From Lichenicola sp964247725 (GTDB lineage Bacteria > Pseudomonadota > Alphaproteobacteria > Acetobacterales > Acetobacteraceae): a stretch of 64,000 nt of DNA. The translations under genes and the position numbers were made by a program. Shown here piece after piece: positions 16,789-24,882 of the stretch. Positions within the stretch are counted from its first letter, which is position 1; each line of letters opens with the position of its first letter. The stretch lies in NCBI GenBank assembly GCA_964247725.1, contig CAXTVM010000007.1, positions 1 through 64,000 on the forward strand. The letters run 5' to 3'. The notes under the pieces were generated by a model. That model ran no database searches and was not told the origin of the DNA. It was given only the letters and a program-made list of their open reading frames with translations.

Positions 16789-18322
16789 TCAGTTCGCCTT
16801 CTGGCTGGTTCCGGGCAGGCGACCGAGGAAGATGATCGTCAGCACGCCGCCCTCGACACCATCACGTCCCCGACGCTGCAACGGGTCGTAATACTCGTCG
16901 GGATTGATGAAGTATTCGACATATGGGCTAAGCTGCATCCAGCGGGTAACCTGGATCTGGTTGATCGCCTCAAACGCGTAGCCATTGCGCTGTTGCTCGC
17001 CGGTATGACGGTTGATCGGGATACGGCTCTGCAGCAGCGTCTCGTGCTTGGCCTCGAGCTGGCTCAGGCGCTGGTAGTGCATCTGCAGCTCGAGGATGTC
17101 GCGAGGCCCGGGCGGCAGGTAGCCGATGAAGTTCACGCCGGCCAGCGCGTCGCAGTCGATCGGCTGCGGCTTGTCGACAGAGGCGGCGAACGAACCCGAC
17201 ACCAGGATGTTCCTCGGCGCCACGTGCGGCAGGTCCGGGCCGCGCCAGATGGTATAACCTGCCTGCGCATAGTACACGCCGCCACCGGTGTAGTCGCGCG
17301 CGGAAGGCAAGGCCGAGTAGCTCGCGCCGGTGCCCTTGTCGTTAGATGCGCCGTGCCGCGTGTTCCACTCGAAGCCCGTCTCGAAGTTGGCCGGGTAGCG
17401 CGCGTTGCTGAACTGCGACCTGTAGGCGACCTCGCCCAGGGACTGCGCGCCGGACGCTGGATCGGCGCCGATGTTGTAGGAGTTGTTGATGGAGCGGCGA
17501 TAGTCATCCTCGAACGTACCGTACTGCGCATACCATTTTAGGGTGAAATGATAATTGACGACGCCGCCCCAGACCGGATGGGCAAGAGGCACGAAATCGC
17601 CGTCCCCATAGATCGTGGTCGACTCGGACGTGAACGGATCGAGACCGTTCGGGATAGAAAAGTAGCGGTAGGCGTTGGTCTTGCCGAGCTCGATGTCGAG
17701 CTCGCGGTTGAGCAGCTGCTGCTCGTAGGTGAGTTCCCGGAGGTCGGACGTCTCGGGCGCGGGACTGCCCTTATATCCGTCCAGCGCGCCGCCCTCTTCC
17801 AGGATGTCGTGTGGGAAGTTGCTCTTGGCGAAGAAGACCGCCTCGATCGCGTGGATCGTGGAGCCGTTCAGGCCGATCAACTTCTGCAGGTCGAGATCGA
17901 TCGCGAACGAGGCCGAGGCGAGGTTGTTGGTCTCGGATTGCACGCCCGCCGCTCCCTGACCGAGGAATGGTCGATCACGTTGCCATGAAAGTCGATGCCA
18001 TAGTCATTCAGGGTCCGACCGACGCCGGGAAACAACTCGTACATCGGAGTTGGGACTCCGGCTGGTTCGGCTGCACGAGGGCCGTGTTGCCGGTCCGGCC
18101 GAACCGGCTCTGCACCGTGACGTTGACGTCAGTGCCGGTGCCAGCCTTGTTTGAGGCGGGATAGGCATTGGAGGCCTGGGCGACCTGGAACGGCGCAGCG
18201 GAGTTTGGCAAGGACGCGGTCAGGTCCGTCTGGACTTGCTGGTCGGCAGGGGTGGCCGCCTGAAGCTGCCGGCCAGCGGGAGCCGCCGCCCCGGTCATCA
18301 GTCCGACGGCGACAATCGCCAA
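16789..18322 (-). pseudogene. OprB-family carbohydrate porin, split by two frameshifts
   Basis: The gene can be followed through three frames. Codons from 18322 give a signal-like start and a poorly conserved N-terminus to about 18055. A second frame gives PTPMYELFPGVG then RTLNDYGIDFHGNVIDH, closely like ADYGIGYFGFTNSYF of the intact porin at 20729-22168. The third frame, from about 17960 to 16789, gives the 384-residue barrel ending LGRLPGTSQKAN. Each junction is repaired by adding one base (near 18060 and near 17962; the second turns CATTCC into CATTTCC). It is either a young pseudogene or carries two assembly errors. The barrel part alone, from a GTG at 17943, could still be read but would lack a signal peptide. 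Confidence 0.72.
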
Positions 18323-18735
18323 TCTCGAGACAAGCCAGGCCTGGAACCGCGTCGTATTCTCCCCCCCACCCTGACGGTCTGATGTCGTCTAGGATCTGAT
18401 ACCTTGAAAGCGAGTCCGTGCGTCGGGTCTCGCAACGTCGCCAGTCTTGCCACAGGCCATCATTTTGATGAACTATCCAACGATAAATAGTTTCTGGCAG
18501 CACCCAGCACTAACCTAGCTTCGTCAATCGCGAGGTTTATTTGTATATTGGACGGAGCCGTCCACCGTTTCCGACGTAACAGACCGATCGTCGAAACAAA
18601 TCAATCCGCTGTGCCCGAGAACACACACCTGAATCCGGAACGTACCACACTGGACTGGATCAAGGCGAGCGTAGCCTCAGCCTCTAGATGGACGGCGGTT
18701 CCCGCGGCACACGCCGACAGGCGTCGCGCGGCCGC
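18323..18735. other. AT-richer intergenic region
   Basis: About 410 bases between the porin start and the end of the hydrolase gene. It is noticeably AT-richer than its surroundings between 18470 and 18680 and probably holds the porin promoter. No convincing gene, tRNA or strong hairpin is seen. Confidence 0.5.
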
Positions 18736-19710
18736 TCACTGGCCGCTGCGGGTCTTGTCCGCCTCGCGCATGAAATCGACGGCGACCTTATTGAACTGGG
18801 TCGGATTCGCCGCCTGCACGAAGTGGCTGGGCGAGGGAACGATGACGTGGCTTCCATGGGTTAGCCCGGCAATGATGTCGCCCTCCTTGTCCCGTGCCGG
18901 GCTCCAGCCGCCGGTGACGACCAGCACCGGGATCCCGGCCTGAGCCACCGCCGCGGCCGCCGCACGCGTCTCCGCGGCGGTCGCCACCTTGCCCTCGATG
19001 AGCGCGCAGCCGGACGCCGTCGTCATGGCCGGATTGGCCATGACGGAGGTGAGCGCCGGCGGCGCCTTGCCGGCGCCGGTGACGGTGGCGGCGAAGCTGC
19101 GCATGAAGTCGGACGGGGTCTTGGCGGTGACGAGCCACTGCGCCCGTTCGGCCACCGCCTGATGCAGCACCGGGTTCTTCATCAGCTCCGGATCGGTGGG
19201 TATCAGCTGGGTCATCGCCGGTTCGATCAGGATCAGCGACCGCACCCGGTCGGGCTGCCGCGCCGCCGCCAGCAGCGCGTCGGCGCCGCCCCAGGAGTGG
19301 CCGATCAGGTTGACGCCGCCGCCCATCATCTTGGCGATCCAGACGCTCTCGTTCTCCATGTCATCCGGGCCCCGGGTCGGGCTCTGCCCGAAGCCGGGCC
19401 GGTCGGGCACCAGGAGCTGGAAGCCCTCCTGGCTGATCGGCCTCTGCCTGGCGAAGCTGGACGGCCCCCCGCCGACGCCGCCCTGCACGCCACCATGGAT
19501 GAGCAGCACCACCGCGCCGGCATCGCCCCAGTGCGTGACGTGGATCGGCAGGGCCTCGGCCTCGGCCGGACCGAGCTTGGGCCAGGGGGGACACTGGGCA
19601 ACTAACGCCGCCTGGGCGCGGGCGACCGCGGCGGGCTGTGCCCATGACCGCGTCGGGCTCAAGGCAGAGATCAGGGCGACGAGCCCGACGGCGGATTTCT
19701 GAAGCAACAC
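18736..19710 (-). CDS. Secreted alpha/beta-fold hydrolase
   Basis: A 324-residue protein with a cleavable-looking signal peptide (residues 1-24, ending SWAQP). The oxyanion-loop motif LIHGG is at 70-74 and the nucleophile elbow GHSWGG has Ser139. The probable acid is in the VTGGWSPARD segment and the catalytic His is His297 in PSPSHFVQ. It hydrolyses an ester, lactone or similar bond in the periplasm; the substrate is unknown. It does not form an obvious operon with its neighbours. Confidence 0.8.
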   Translation of the reverse strand: MLLQKSAVGLVALISALSPTRSWAQPAAVARAQAALVAQCPPWPKLGPAEAEALPIHVTHWGDAGAVVLLIHGGVQGGVGGGPSSFARQRPISQEGFQLLVPDRPGFGQSPTRGPDDMENESVWIAKMMGGGVNLIGHSWGGADALLAAARQPDRVRSLILIEPAMTQLIPTDPELMKNPVLHQAVAERAQWLVTAKTPSDFMRSFAATVTGAGKAPPALTSVMANPAMTTASGCALIEGKVATAAETRAAAAAVAQAGIPVLVVTGGWSPARDKEGDIIAGLTHGSHVIVPSPSHFVQAANPTQFNKVAVDFMREADKTRSGQ

Positions 19711-19811
19711 TTCATCCTCGATCAGGCGCCGATCCGGAGCGGGCCGGTGGCGCGTTCTTGACAGATTGTCACCATACGGCCGTCCGGATGCCAGAGCAGA
19801 CGCAGCCGCTC

Positions 19812-19925
19812 TCAGTCGCCGGCGTCGCGGAACACGACCCAGTTCTCGAGCAGGTCGCGGATCTCGCGGTGGTCGACGGCATGGTCGCCGCCCGGTACCA
19901 CGGCGGTCGAAACGAAGTCTGTCAT
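19812..19925 (-). pseudogene. Truncated SnoaL-like domain fragment
   Basis: A 37-codon frame starting with ATG and reading DHREIRDLLENWVVFRDAGD before a TGA. This matches the first helix of SnoaL/NTF2-like proteins (typically xIRDLLxxWxxxRDAGDWERF), but the family needs about 130 residues. It is a remnant or a very short expressed peptide. The rest of the 345-base gap (19711-20054) shows nothing else I can support. Confidence 0.5.
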
Positions 19926-20054
19926 CTGATGTACACCGTCGTCGTTCTCGTTATCTGCCTGTACCGGTGAAATCCTCTATCGAGGCAAGTCAGCCTGCCC
20001 GGCCGACGCCGTTCGACGTGGACCCGCCCTCCTCGGACTTCTCTCGGCGGAGCG

Positions 20055-20663
20055 TCATGCCTCCGGAGCCGGGAGCATGCGCTCCAACACGCGGTCACGC
20101 CGGACCGCGACGTGCCAGGCCGTGGCGCCCACGTGCAACACGATCAGGGCATAGACCAGCCACTGGCCGGTCACCGCATGGAACCAGACCGCCACGTTCG
20201 CCCAGTAGGCGTTCGCCGGCGGTCCCGGGATGAAGAACAGGTTGAAATAGGCTGTGCTGTGGCCCTTGAACGCCGAGAACAGGTAGCCGCTGATCGGCAT
20301 GGCGATCAGGACCAGGTAGAGCAGCCAGTGCGACGCCCGCGCGGCGAGCGCCTCCCATCGCGCAAGGTTGGCCGGCAGCGGCGGCGCCGGATGCCGGGCC
20401 CGCCAGGCCAGGCGGACGGCGACCAGGGCCAGGATGGTCAGCCCGACGGACTTGTGGAACATGTAGGTCGTTTCGCGATACGGCGATTGCTTCGACATGT
20501 TCATCATGACCCAGGCCAGCGGCAGCACCGAGAACATCAGGATCGCGGTGACCCAGTGCAGCGCCTGGGCGGTCAGGGTATAGCGCGGTCCGACGTCGGA
20601 CCCCTTGGCATCGGGCAACGCGATCGTGGCGGGTGCGGGCAGGGCTGGGGCGGTGACGCTCAT
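20055..20663 (-). CDS. Cytochrome b561
   Basis: A 202-residue four-helix membrane protein of the bacterial cytochrome b561 family, a haem-b electron carrier linking quinol to periplasmic partners. Conserved histidines appear in ALHWVTAI (helix 1), FHKSVGLT (helix 2), RASHWLLY (helix 3) and LHVGATAWH (helix 4), enough for two haems. The ATG at 20663 gives the expected short cytoplasmic lead of about 30 residues. It is 65 bases downstream of the intact porin and may be co-transcribed with it. Confidence 0.85.
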   Translation of the reverse strand: MSVTAPALPAPATIALPDAKGSDVGPRYTLTAQALHWVTAILMFSVLPLAWVMMNMSKQSPYRETTYMFHKSVGLTILALVAVRLAWRARHPAPPLPANLARWEALAARASHWLLYLVLIAMPISGYLFSAFKGHSTAYFNLFFIPGPPANAYWANVAVWFHAVTGQWLVYALIVLHVGATAWHVAVRRDRVLERMLPAPEA

Positions 20664-20728
20664 CGATCGGATCCATGTTTGCTTCGCTGATCGGTTCGAC
20701 TGCAGATCGAGCCGCTTGATGTGGTATC

Positions 20729-22168
20729 CTAGAAGAATGTGACGGTCCCCAGCATGACGTTCAGCGCGCTTCCGGTCAGGTGGGTGTAGGTGACGCTGGT
20801 CGGGTTGCTGATGTAGCTCAAGCCGCCATTGATGTTGACGCCGTGGAAGACGTGGGCGCTGTAGTTCAGGCTGAGCGCCTCGCTGTTGCGATGGGTGAGC
20901 TGATGCTGCAGGTGGGCGGTGTCGATTGCATAGCTGCTGAAGACGTTGTTGGTGAACACGAGGCTCAGCAGGTCGCGCGGACGGAACGGGATCAGGCCGA
21001 ACCCGTAGAGCCGGGCCTCGTAGTACTGGGTGAAGCGGTTCAGCGCCGGCGGCGCGTATTCGACGGTGAACCCGGCATAGAGGCCCTGGGCGAACTTGCG
21101 GCCGTAGGGCCTGCTCTGCCACAACTGTCGGTCAGCGAACAGATAAAGCCCGTAATTATGGTCGGCGCGGTGGGGCGGCTTGGACAGGTCCTGGTAGTTG
21201 CTGGACGTGTAGCTGGCGGCTCCGCGTATCCACGTCTGGTGCACGCCCGGCGACGGATCGACCCGATAGCCGGCCTCGTCGATTAGAAACACGCCCGAAT
21301 TGGGGATCGCGAACCGCACGCCGCCCTTGTCCTGATCGTTCTCGACCACGACGCCGTCCGGGCTGAGCGCCCGCTCCAATCCGATCTTGGTGTAGATATG
21401 GTCGGGAAAGTTGACCTTCACGTTGACGCCGGGGGTCGGGTAGATGGTCGTGGTCTCGCCCTGCTCGACCGGGATGGTTCCGTTCGGGCCGAACACGCCG
21501 CCGGCGAGGCTGCCGCCGACATAGGTGCCGAGGAACTCCAGGCTGTTGGCGATGTAGCCGATCTTGAGCTCGATCCTGTTGTGCAGGAACGTCTGGTAGT
21601 AGGTGGCGCTGGACAGGCTGAGGTTGTCCGGGCCAAGTGGCGTCCAGTTGGTGCGGACGAAGTTGAGGCCCAGCACGATCTGACCGTTGGGAATGCCGTA
21701 CCGGCTGAGGTCGTAGGTCAGGTAGCCGAAGTTCGAGGAGAAGAGGGTCGGCAGCTGGCCGGAATAGAGCTGGTTCTCGCGGCTGCCCACCGGCAGCCCG
21801 TGGCGCAGCACGTTGTCGGAGAAGTAGGAGTTGGTGAACCCGAAATAGCCGATGCCGTAATCGGCCAGCGTGTTGCGGACGCCGAACAGGTTCTGGTCCA
21901 ACGTGTCCGCGGCACCGACGATCGGGATGTTCCAGCCCTTGATCCTCAGCGCGTCGGCCTGGGCGTTCGGATCGGGCAGCGACGGCGGATTGGCCTCGGT
22001 CGCCAGCACGCTCGATGCCGAGGCACCCTGGCCATTGATCGACTGGGCCTGCGCCGATCGACCGAAGGCGCCCGTCAACAACATGGCGGCGCAAACCTGG
22101 ATCCAGCGAGACGATCGGCACGAATCCACGTCCAGCGGGGCTCGCGCACCGACAAGCTTTTTTTTCAT
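20729..22168 (-). CDS. OprB-family carbohydrate-selective porin
   Basis: A 479-residue outer-membrane barrel with a signal peptide (residues 1-42, MKKKL start and SAQAQ cleavage region). The N-terminal ADYGIGYFGF block and the repeated amphipathic strands with an aromatic C-terminal Phe are as in OprB-like porins. It would admit sugars or related polyols. The start follows an eight-base T run on the plus strand (A8 after the ATG), which could be slippage-prone. It is a paralogue of the frameshifted gene at 16789-18322. Confidence 0.82.
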   Translation of the reverse strand: MKKKLVGARAPLDVDSCRSSRWIQVCAAMLLTGAFGRSAQAQSINGQGASASSVLATEANPPSLPDPNAQADALRIKGWNIPIVGAADTLDQNLFGVRNTLADYGIGYFGFTNSYFSDNVLRHGLPVGSRENQLYSGQLPTLFSSNFGYLTYDLSRYGIPNGQIVLGLNFVRTNWTPLGPDNLSLSSATYYQTFLHNRIELKIGYIANSLEFLGTYVGGSLAGGVFGPNGTIPVEQGETTTIYPTPGVNVKVNFPDHIYTKIGLERALSPDGVVVENDQDKGGVRFAIPNSGVFLIDEAGYRVDPSPGVHQTWIRGAASYTSSNYQDLSKPPHRADHNYGLYLFADRQLWQSRPYGRKFAQGLYAGFTVEYAPPALNRFTQYYEARLYGFGLIPFRPRDLLSLVFTNNVFSSYAIDTAHLQHQLTHRNSEALSLNYSAHVFHGVNINGGLSYISNPTSVTYTHLTGSALNVMLGTVTFF

Positions 22169-22563
22169 GACGTTTCCCGGAATGCTTATTGTCTAAGCAA
22201 TTTTTATGGTGTGCTTGAGAGGCCGTTCTTCCCGACCTGGTGTTGGAGCGTTCTCCTGATCCGATGGGGCCTGTCCGGCTGGAACCGACGTGGTCGTCGA
22301 TGAGGTCGGACACCATCATTCGACCCATCCGCAATTTCACGCTAGCCGCTCCGGTTATGGTTGAGAAGACTATAGTCTTCCCGAGGCCCCGCCGGCTCGG
22401 CCTACCCTGCAACCGAAACGGAGTCGACGGCGCCGTAGTCGTTGATGCCGTCGTCTTCCGGCCCCGATCTCAGTTGCCGAGGCTGGGGGCCGGCCGCCGG
22501 TCGAACCGGACGGCAAGACCGATGGGACGGGTGTTCGGCCTCCTGGCGGAAAAGGGCGATGGG
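22169..22563. promoter_or_regulatory. Divergent promoter region with two dyads (porin / LysR gene)
   Basis: This 395-bp region separates the porin from the LysR gene transcribed away from it. It contains a perfect 16-bp palindrome, GAAGACTATAGTCTTC, at 22365-22380. A second dyad, AAGCA-N11-TGCTT at 22196-22216, has the T-N11-A spacing typical of LysR-type binding sites and sits about 30 bases before the porin start codon. Both are good operator candidates for the LysR protein next door. No gene is seen inside. Confidence 0.6.
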
Positions 22564-23445
22564 ATGACCCTGGAACAGCTGCGCGTGTTCGTGGCCGTGG
22601 CCGAGCGGCAGCACGTGACCCGGGCGGCGAAGGCGCTGAACCTGGCGCAGTCGGCGGTCAGCCACGCCATCGGCAGCCTCGAGGACGGATTCCAGGTCAA
22701 GCTGTTCTCCCGGGTCGGGCGGGGCATCGAGCTCACCGCGGCGGGCCGGATGTTCCTGGACGAGGCGCGGGCCGTGCTGGCACGGGCGGCGTCGGCGCGG
22801 CTGAAGCTGTCGGAGATGGGCGAGCTCCGGCGCGGTACGCTGCTGCTGCACGCCAGCCAGACCATCGCCGGCTACTGGCTGCCGAGCCGGCTCAAGGCGT
22901 TCCGCGAGCGCTACCCGCTGATCCGGATCCGGCTGGCGATCGGCAACACCGGCGACGTCGCCCGCTCCATCCATGACGGCGCGGCCGAGATCGGCTTCGT
23001 CGAGGGCAGCGTGGACGATCCCGACCTGCGCGCGGCGACGGTGGCGCGCGACCAGCTCGTCCTGGTGGTGGCGCCGGGGCACCCGTGGGCGTCGGCACCG
23101 GTCCCGGAGCCGGCGGCGCTGCTGGAGGCGGATTGGGTGCTGCGGGAGCCGGGATCGGGCACCCGCTCCGAGTTCGAGGCGGCGCTGGAGGCGCTTGGGC
23201 TGGCGCCGGACCGGTTGCGGGTGGCGGTGGAACTACCCTCGAACGAGGCGGTGCGCGCGGCGGTCGAGGCGGACATGGGGGCGGCGGTGATGTCCGCCTC
23301 GGTCGCGGCGCCGAGCCTGGAGGCCGGCCTGCTGGCGCGCGTCCCGTTCGCCCTGCCCGAGCGGGTGTTCGCGGTCGTGCGGCACCGCGAGCGCTCCCTC
23401 AGCCGGAGCGCCGAGGCCCTGCTGGCGATGCTGATCCCGGCCTGA
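22564..23445 (+). CDS. LysR-family transcriptional regulator
   Basis: A 293-residue LysR regulator with an N-terminal winged helix-turn-helix (1-60, MTLEQLRVFVAVAERQHVTRA) and a periplasmic-binding-like effector domain (about 90-290). The ATG at 22564 gives the canonical family N-terminus; upstream in-frame sequence is non-conserved. It is divergent from the OprB-like porin and convergent with an MFS transporter, so either may be a target. The effector is unknown. Confidence 0.87.
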   Translation: MTLEQLRVFVAVAERQHVTRAAKALNLAQSAVSHAIGSLEDGFQVKLFSRVGRGIELTAAGRMFLDEARAVLARAASARLKLSEMGELRRGTLLLHASQTIAGYWLPSRLKAFRERYPLIRIRLAIGNTGDVARSIHDGAAEIGFVEGSVDDPDLRAATVARDQLVLVVAPGHPWASAPVPEPAALLEADWVLREPGSGTRSEFEAALEALGLAPDRLRVAVELPSNEAVRAAVEADMGAAVMSASVAAPSLEAGLLARVPFALPERVFAVVRHRERSLSRSAEALLAMLIPA

Positions 23446-23486
23446 TCCGGCGCCGCCGGCCGCTGCGATCAAGGGGGCCGATCGGC

Positions 23487-24764
23487 TCAGCCGGCGGGGT
23501 CGCGGGTGCCGAACTGGTAGATGACCGCGGCGAGCAGGGCGATCGCGGCCGCGAGCAGCAGCGCCGGGGTGAAGGAGCCGGTCTCCTGCACCACCAGGCC
23601 GGTGATGGCGGGAGCCAGCGCGCCGCCGATCGAGCCGCCGATGTTCTGGATCGCCTCCAGCGTGGCGACCTTGTCCTGGGTGGTGGCGACGGCGGCCATC
23701 GCCCAGCCGCAGGACGAGGCCAGGCTGCCGGCGAACAGGGCGATGCTGACCAGCAAAATCGCGGCGCCAGCGGTGCCCACGACCGCGGCGCCGGCGGTGC
23801 AGGCGGCGGTGGCGACCATGGCCAGGACCAGAGGCAGGCGGCAGCTCGCGACCGGGGCCACGCCGCGGCCGGCCAGCGTGCGGGAGGCGAGGCCGCCCAG
23901 CAGCGCTCCGAAGAAGCCGCAGCCCTGCGGCACGCCGGTCCAGATCCCGGCCTGGGCGACGCTCAGGTGGCGGGCGCGCTCCAGGTAGTCGGGCAGCCAG
24001 GTGCCGTAGAGCCAAGTGAGGTAGATGACGCCGAAGAAGCCGATGGCCATGCCCCAGGTGGTCGGCTGCCGGAACAGGCTGGTCCAGCCGGCAAGCGGCT
24101 GCGCGTCATCTTCCGAGCCGTCCTCGGCGTGGATCCAGGCCTGCTCGGTGTCGTCGATCCCGTATTGGGCGGGGTCGCGGTAGGTCAGGTTCCAGAGCAC
24201 GGCGACGACGAGGCCGGCGGCGCCGACGATGAGGAACATCCAGCGCCAGCCGAACCCGATCATCAGCGCCGTCAGGACGACCGGCGCGATCGCCGGCCCC
24301 AGCGCCGAGGAGGCGTTGAACACGCCGATCGGGAAGGCGCGCGCGCGGGCCTGGAACCAGTTGGAGCAGACCTTGGTGCCGGCCAGGTACATCGGCGACT
24401 CGCCGATGCCGAGGGCCACCCTAGCGGCCACGAACTGGCCGAACCCGGTGACCAGGCCGGCGCAGAGCTGCGCCACGGACCAGAGCAGCAGACCCATGCT
24501 CATGAGGCGGCGCGGGCCGTAGTGATCGATCAGGATGCCGACCGGGAGCTGGGCGAGGCCATAGGCGATCGCGAACGAGGACAGCAGCAGGCCCATCTGC
24601 ACGTCGCCGAGGTGCAGGGACGCGCGGATGGTGGAGTTGCCGATCGAGAGCGCCGAGCGGTCCAGGTAGTTGATGGTGCCGGCCACCATCAGCAGCGTCA
24701 GCGCCAGGACTCGCATCCGGCGCGTGCGCGACGACGGGTAGGCGCGGACGGCGGCTTCCTGCAT
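23487..24764 (-). CDS. MFS transporter, anion:cation symporter (ACS) type
   Basis: A 425-residue twelve-helix transporter. INYLDRSALSIG in helix 1 is the ACS-family signature, followed by LIDHYGPRRLMS in the 2-3 loop and GIGESPMYLAGTKVCSNWF in helix 4-5. Relatives import organic anions such as glucarate, galactonate, tartrate or phthalate. It ends 41 bases from the convergent LysR gene and is divergent from parC across about 118 bases. Confidence 0.82.
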   Translation of the reverse strand: MQEAAVRAYPSSRTRRMRVLALTLLMVAGTINYLDRSALSIGNSTIRASLHLGDVQMGLLLSSFAIAYGLAQLPVGILIDHYGPRRLMSMGLLLWSVAQLCAGLVTGFGQFVAARVALGIGESPMYLAGTKVCSNWFQARARAFPIGVFNASSALGPAIAPVVLTALMIGFGWRWMFLIVGAAGLVVAVLWNLTYRDPAQYGIDDTEQAWIHAEDGSEDDAQPLAGWTSLFRQPTTWGMAIGFFGVIYLTWLYGTWLPDYLERARHLSVAQAGIWTGVPQGCGFFGALLGGLASRTLAGRGVAPVASCRLPLVLAMVATAACTAGAAVVGTAGAAILLVSIALFAGSLASSCGWAMAAVATTQDKVATLEAIQNIGGSIGGALAPAITGLVVQETGSFTPALLLAAAIALLAAVIYQFGTRDPAG

Positions 24765-24882
24765 CCCGAGCCTGGCTCCGTCCCGTGCCGTCGAGGCTGG
24801 AGCGTTGCAGGTTGCCCGGGCGTGGACAAGGGACGTTTTTCGCTGTTTGTTCCCGTCGGTCGGGGATCGGCTGGAGGCGGCG

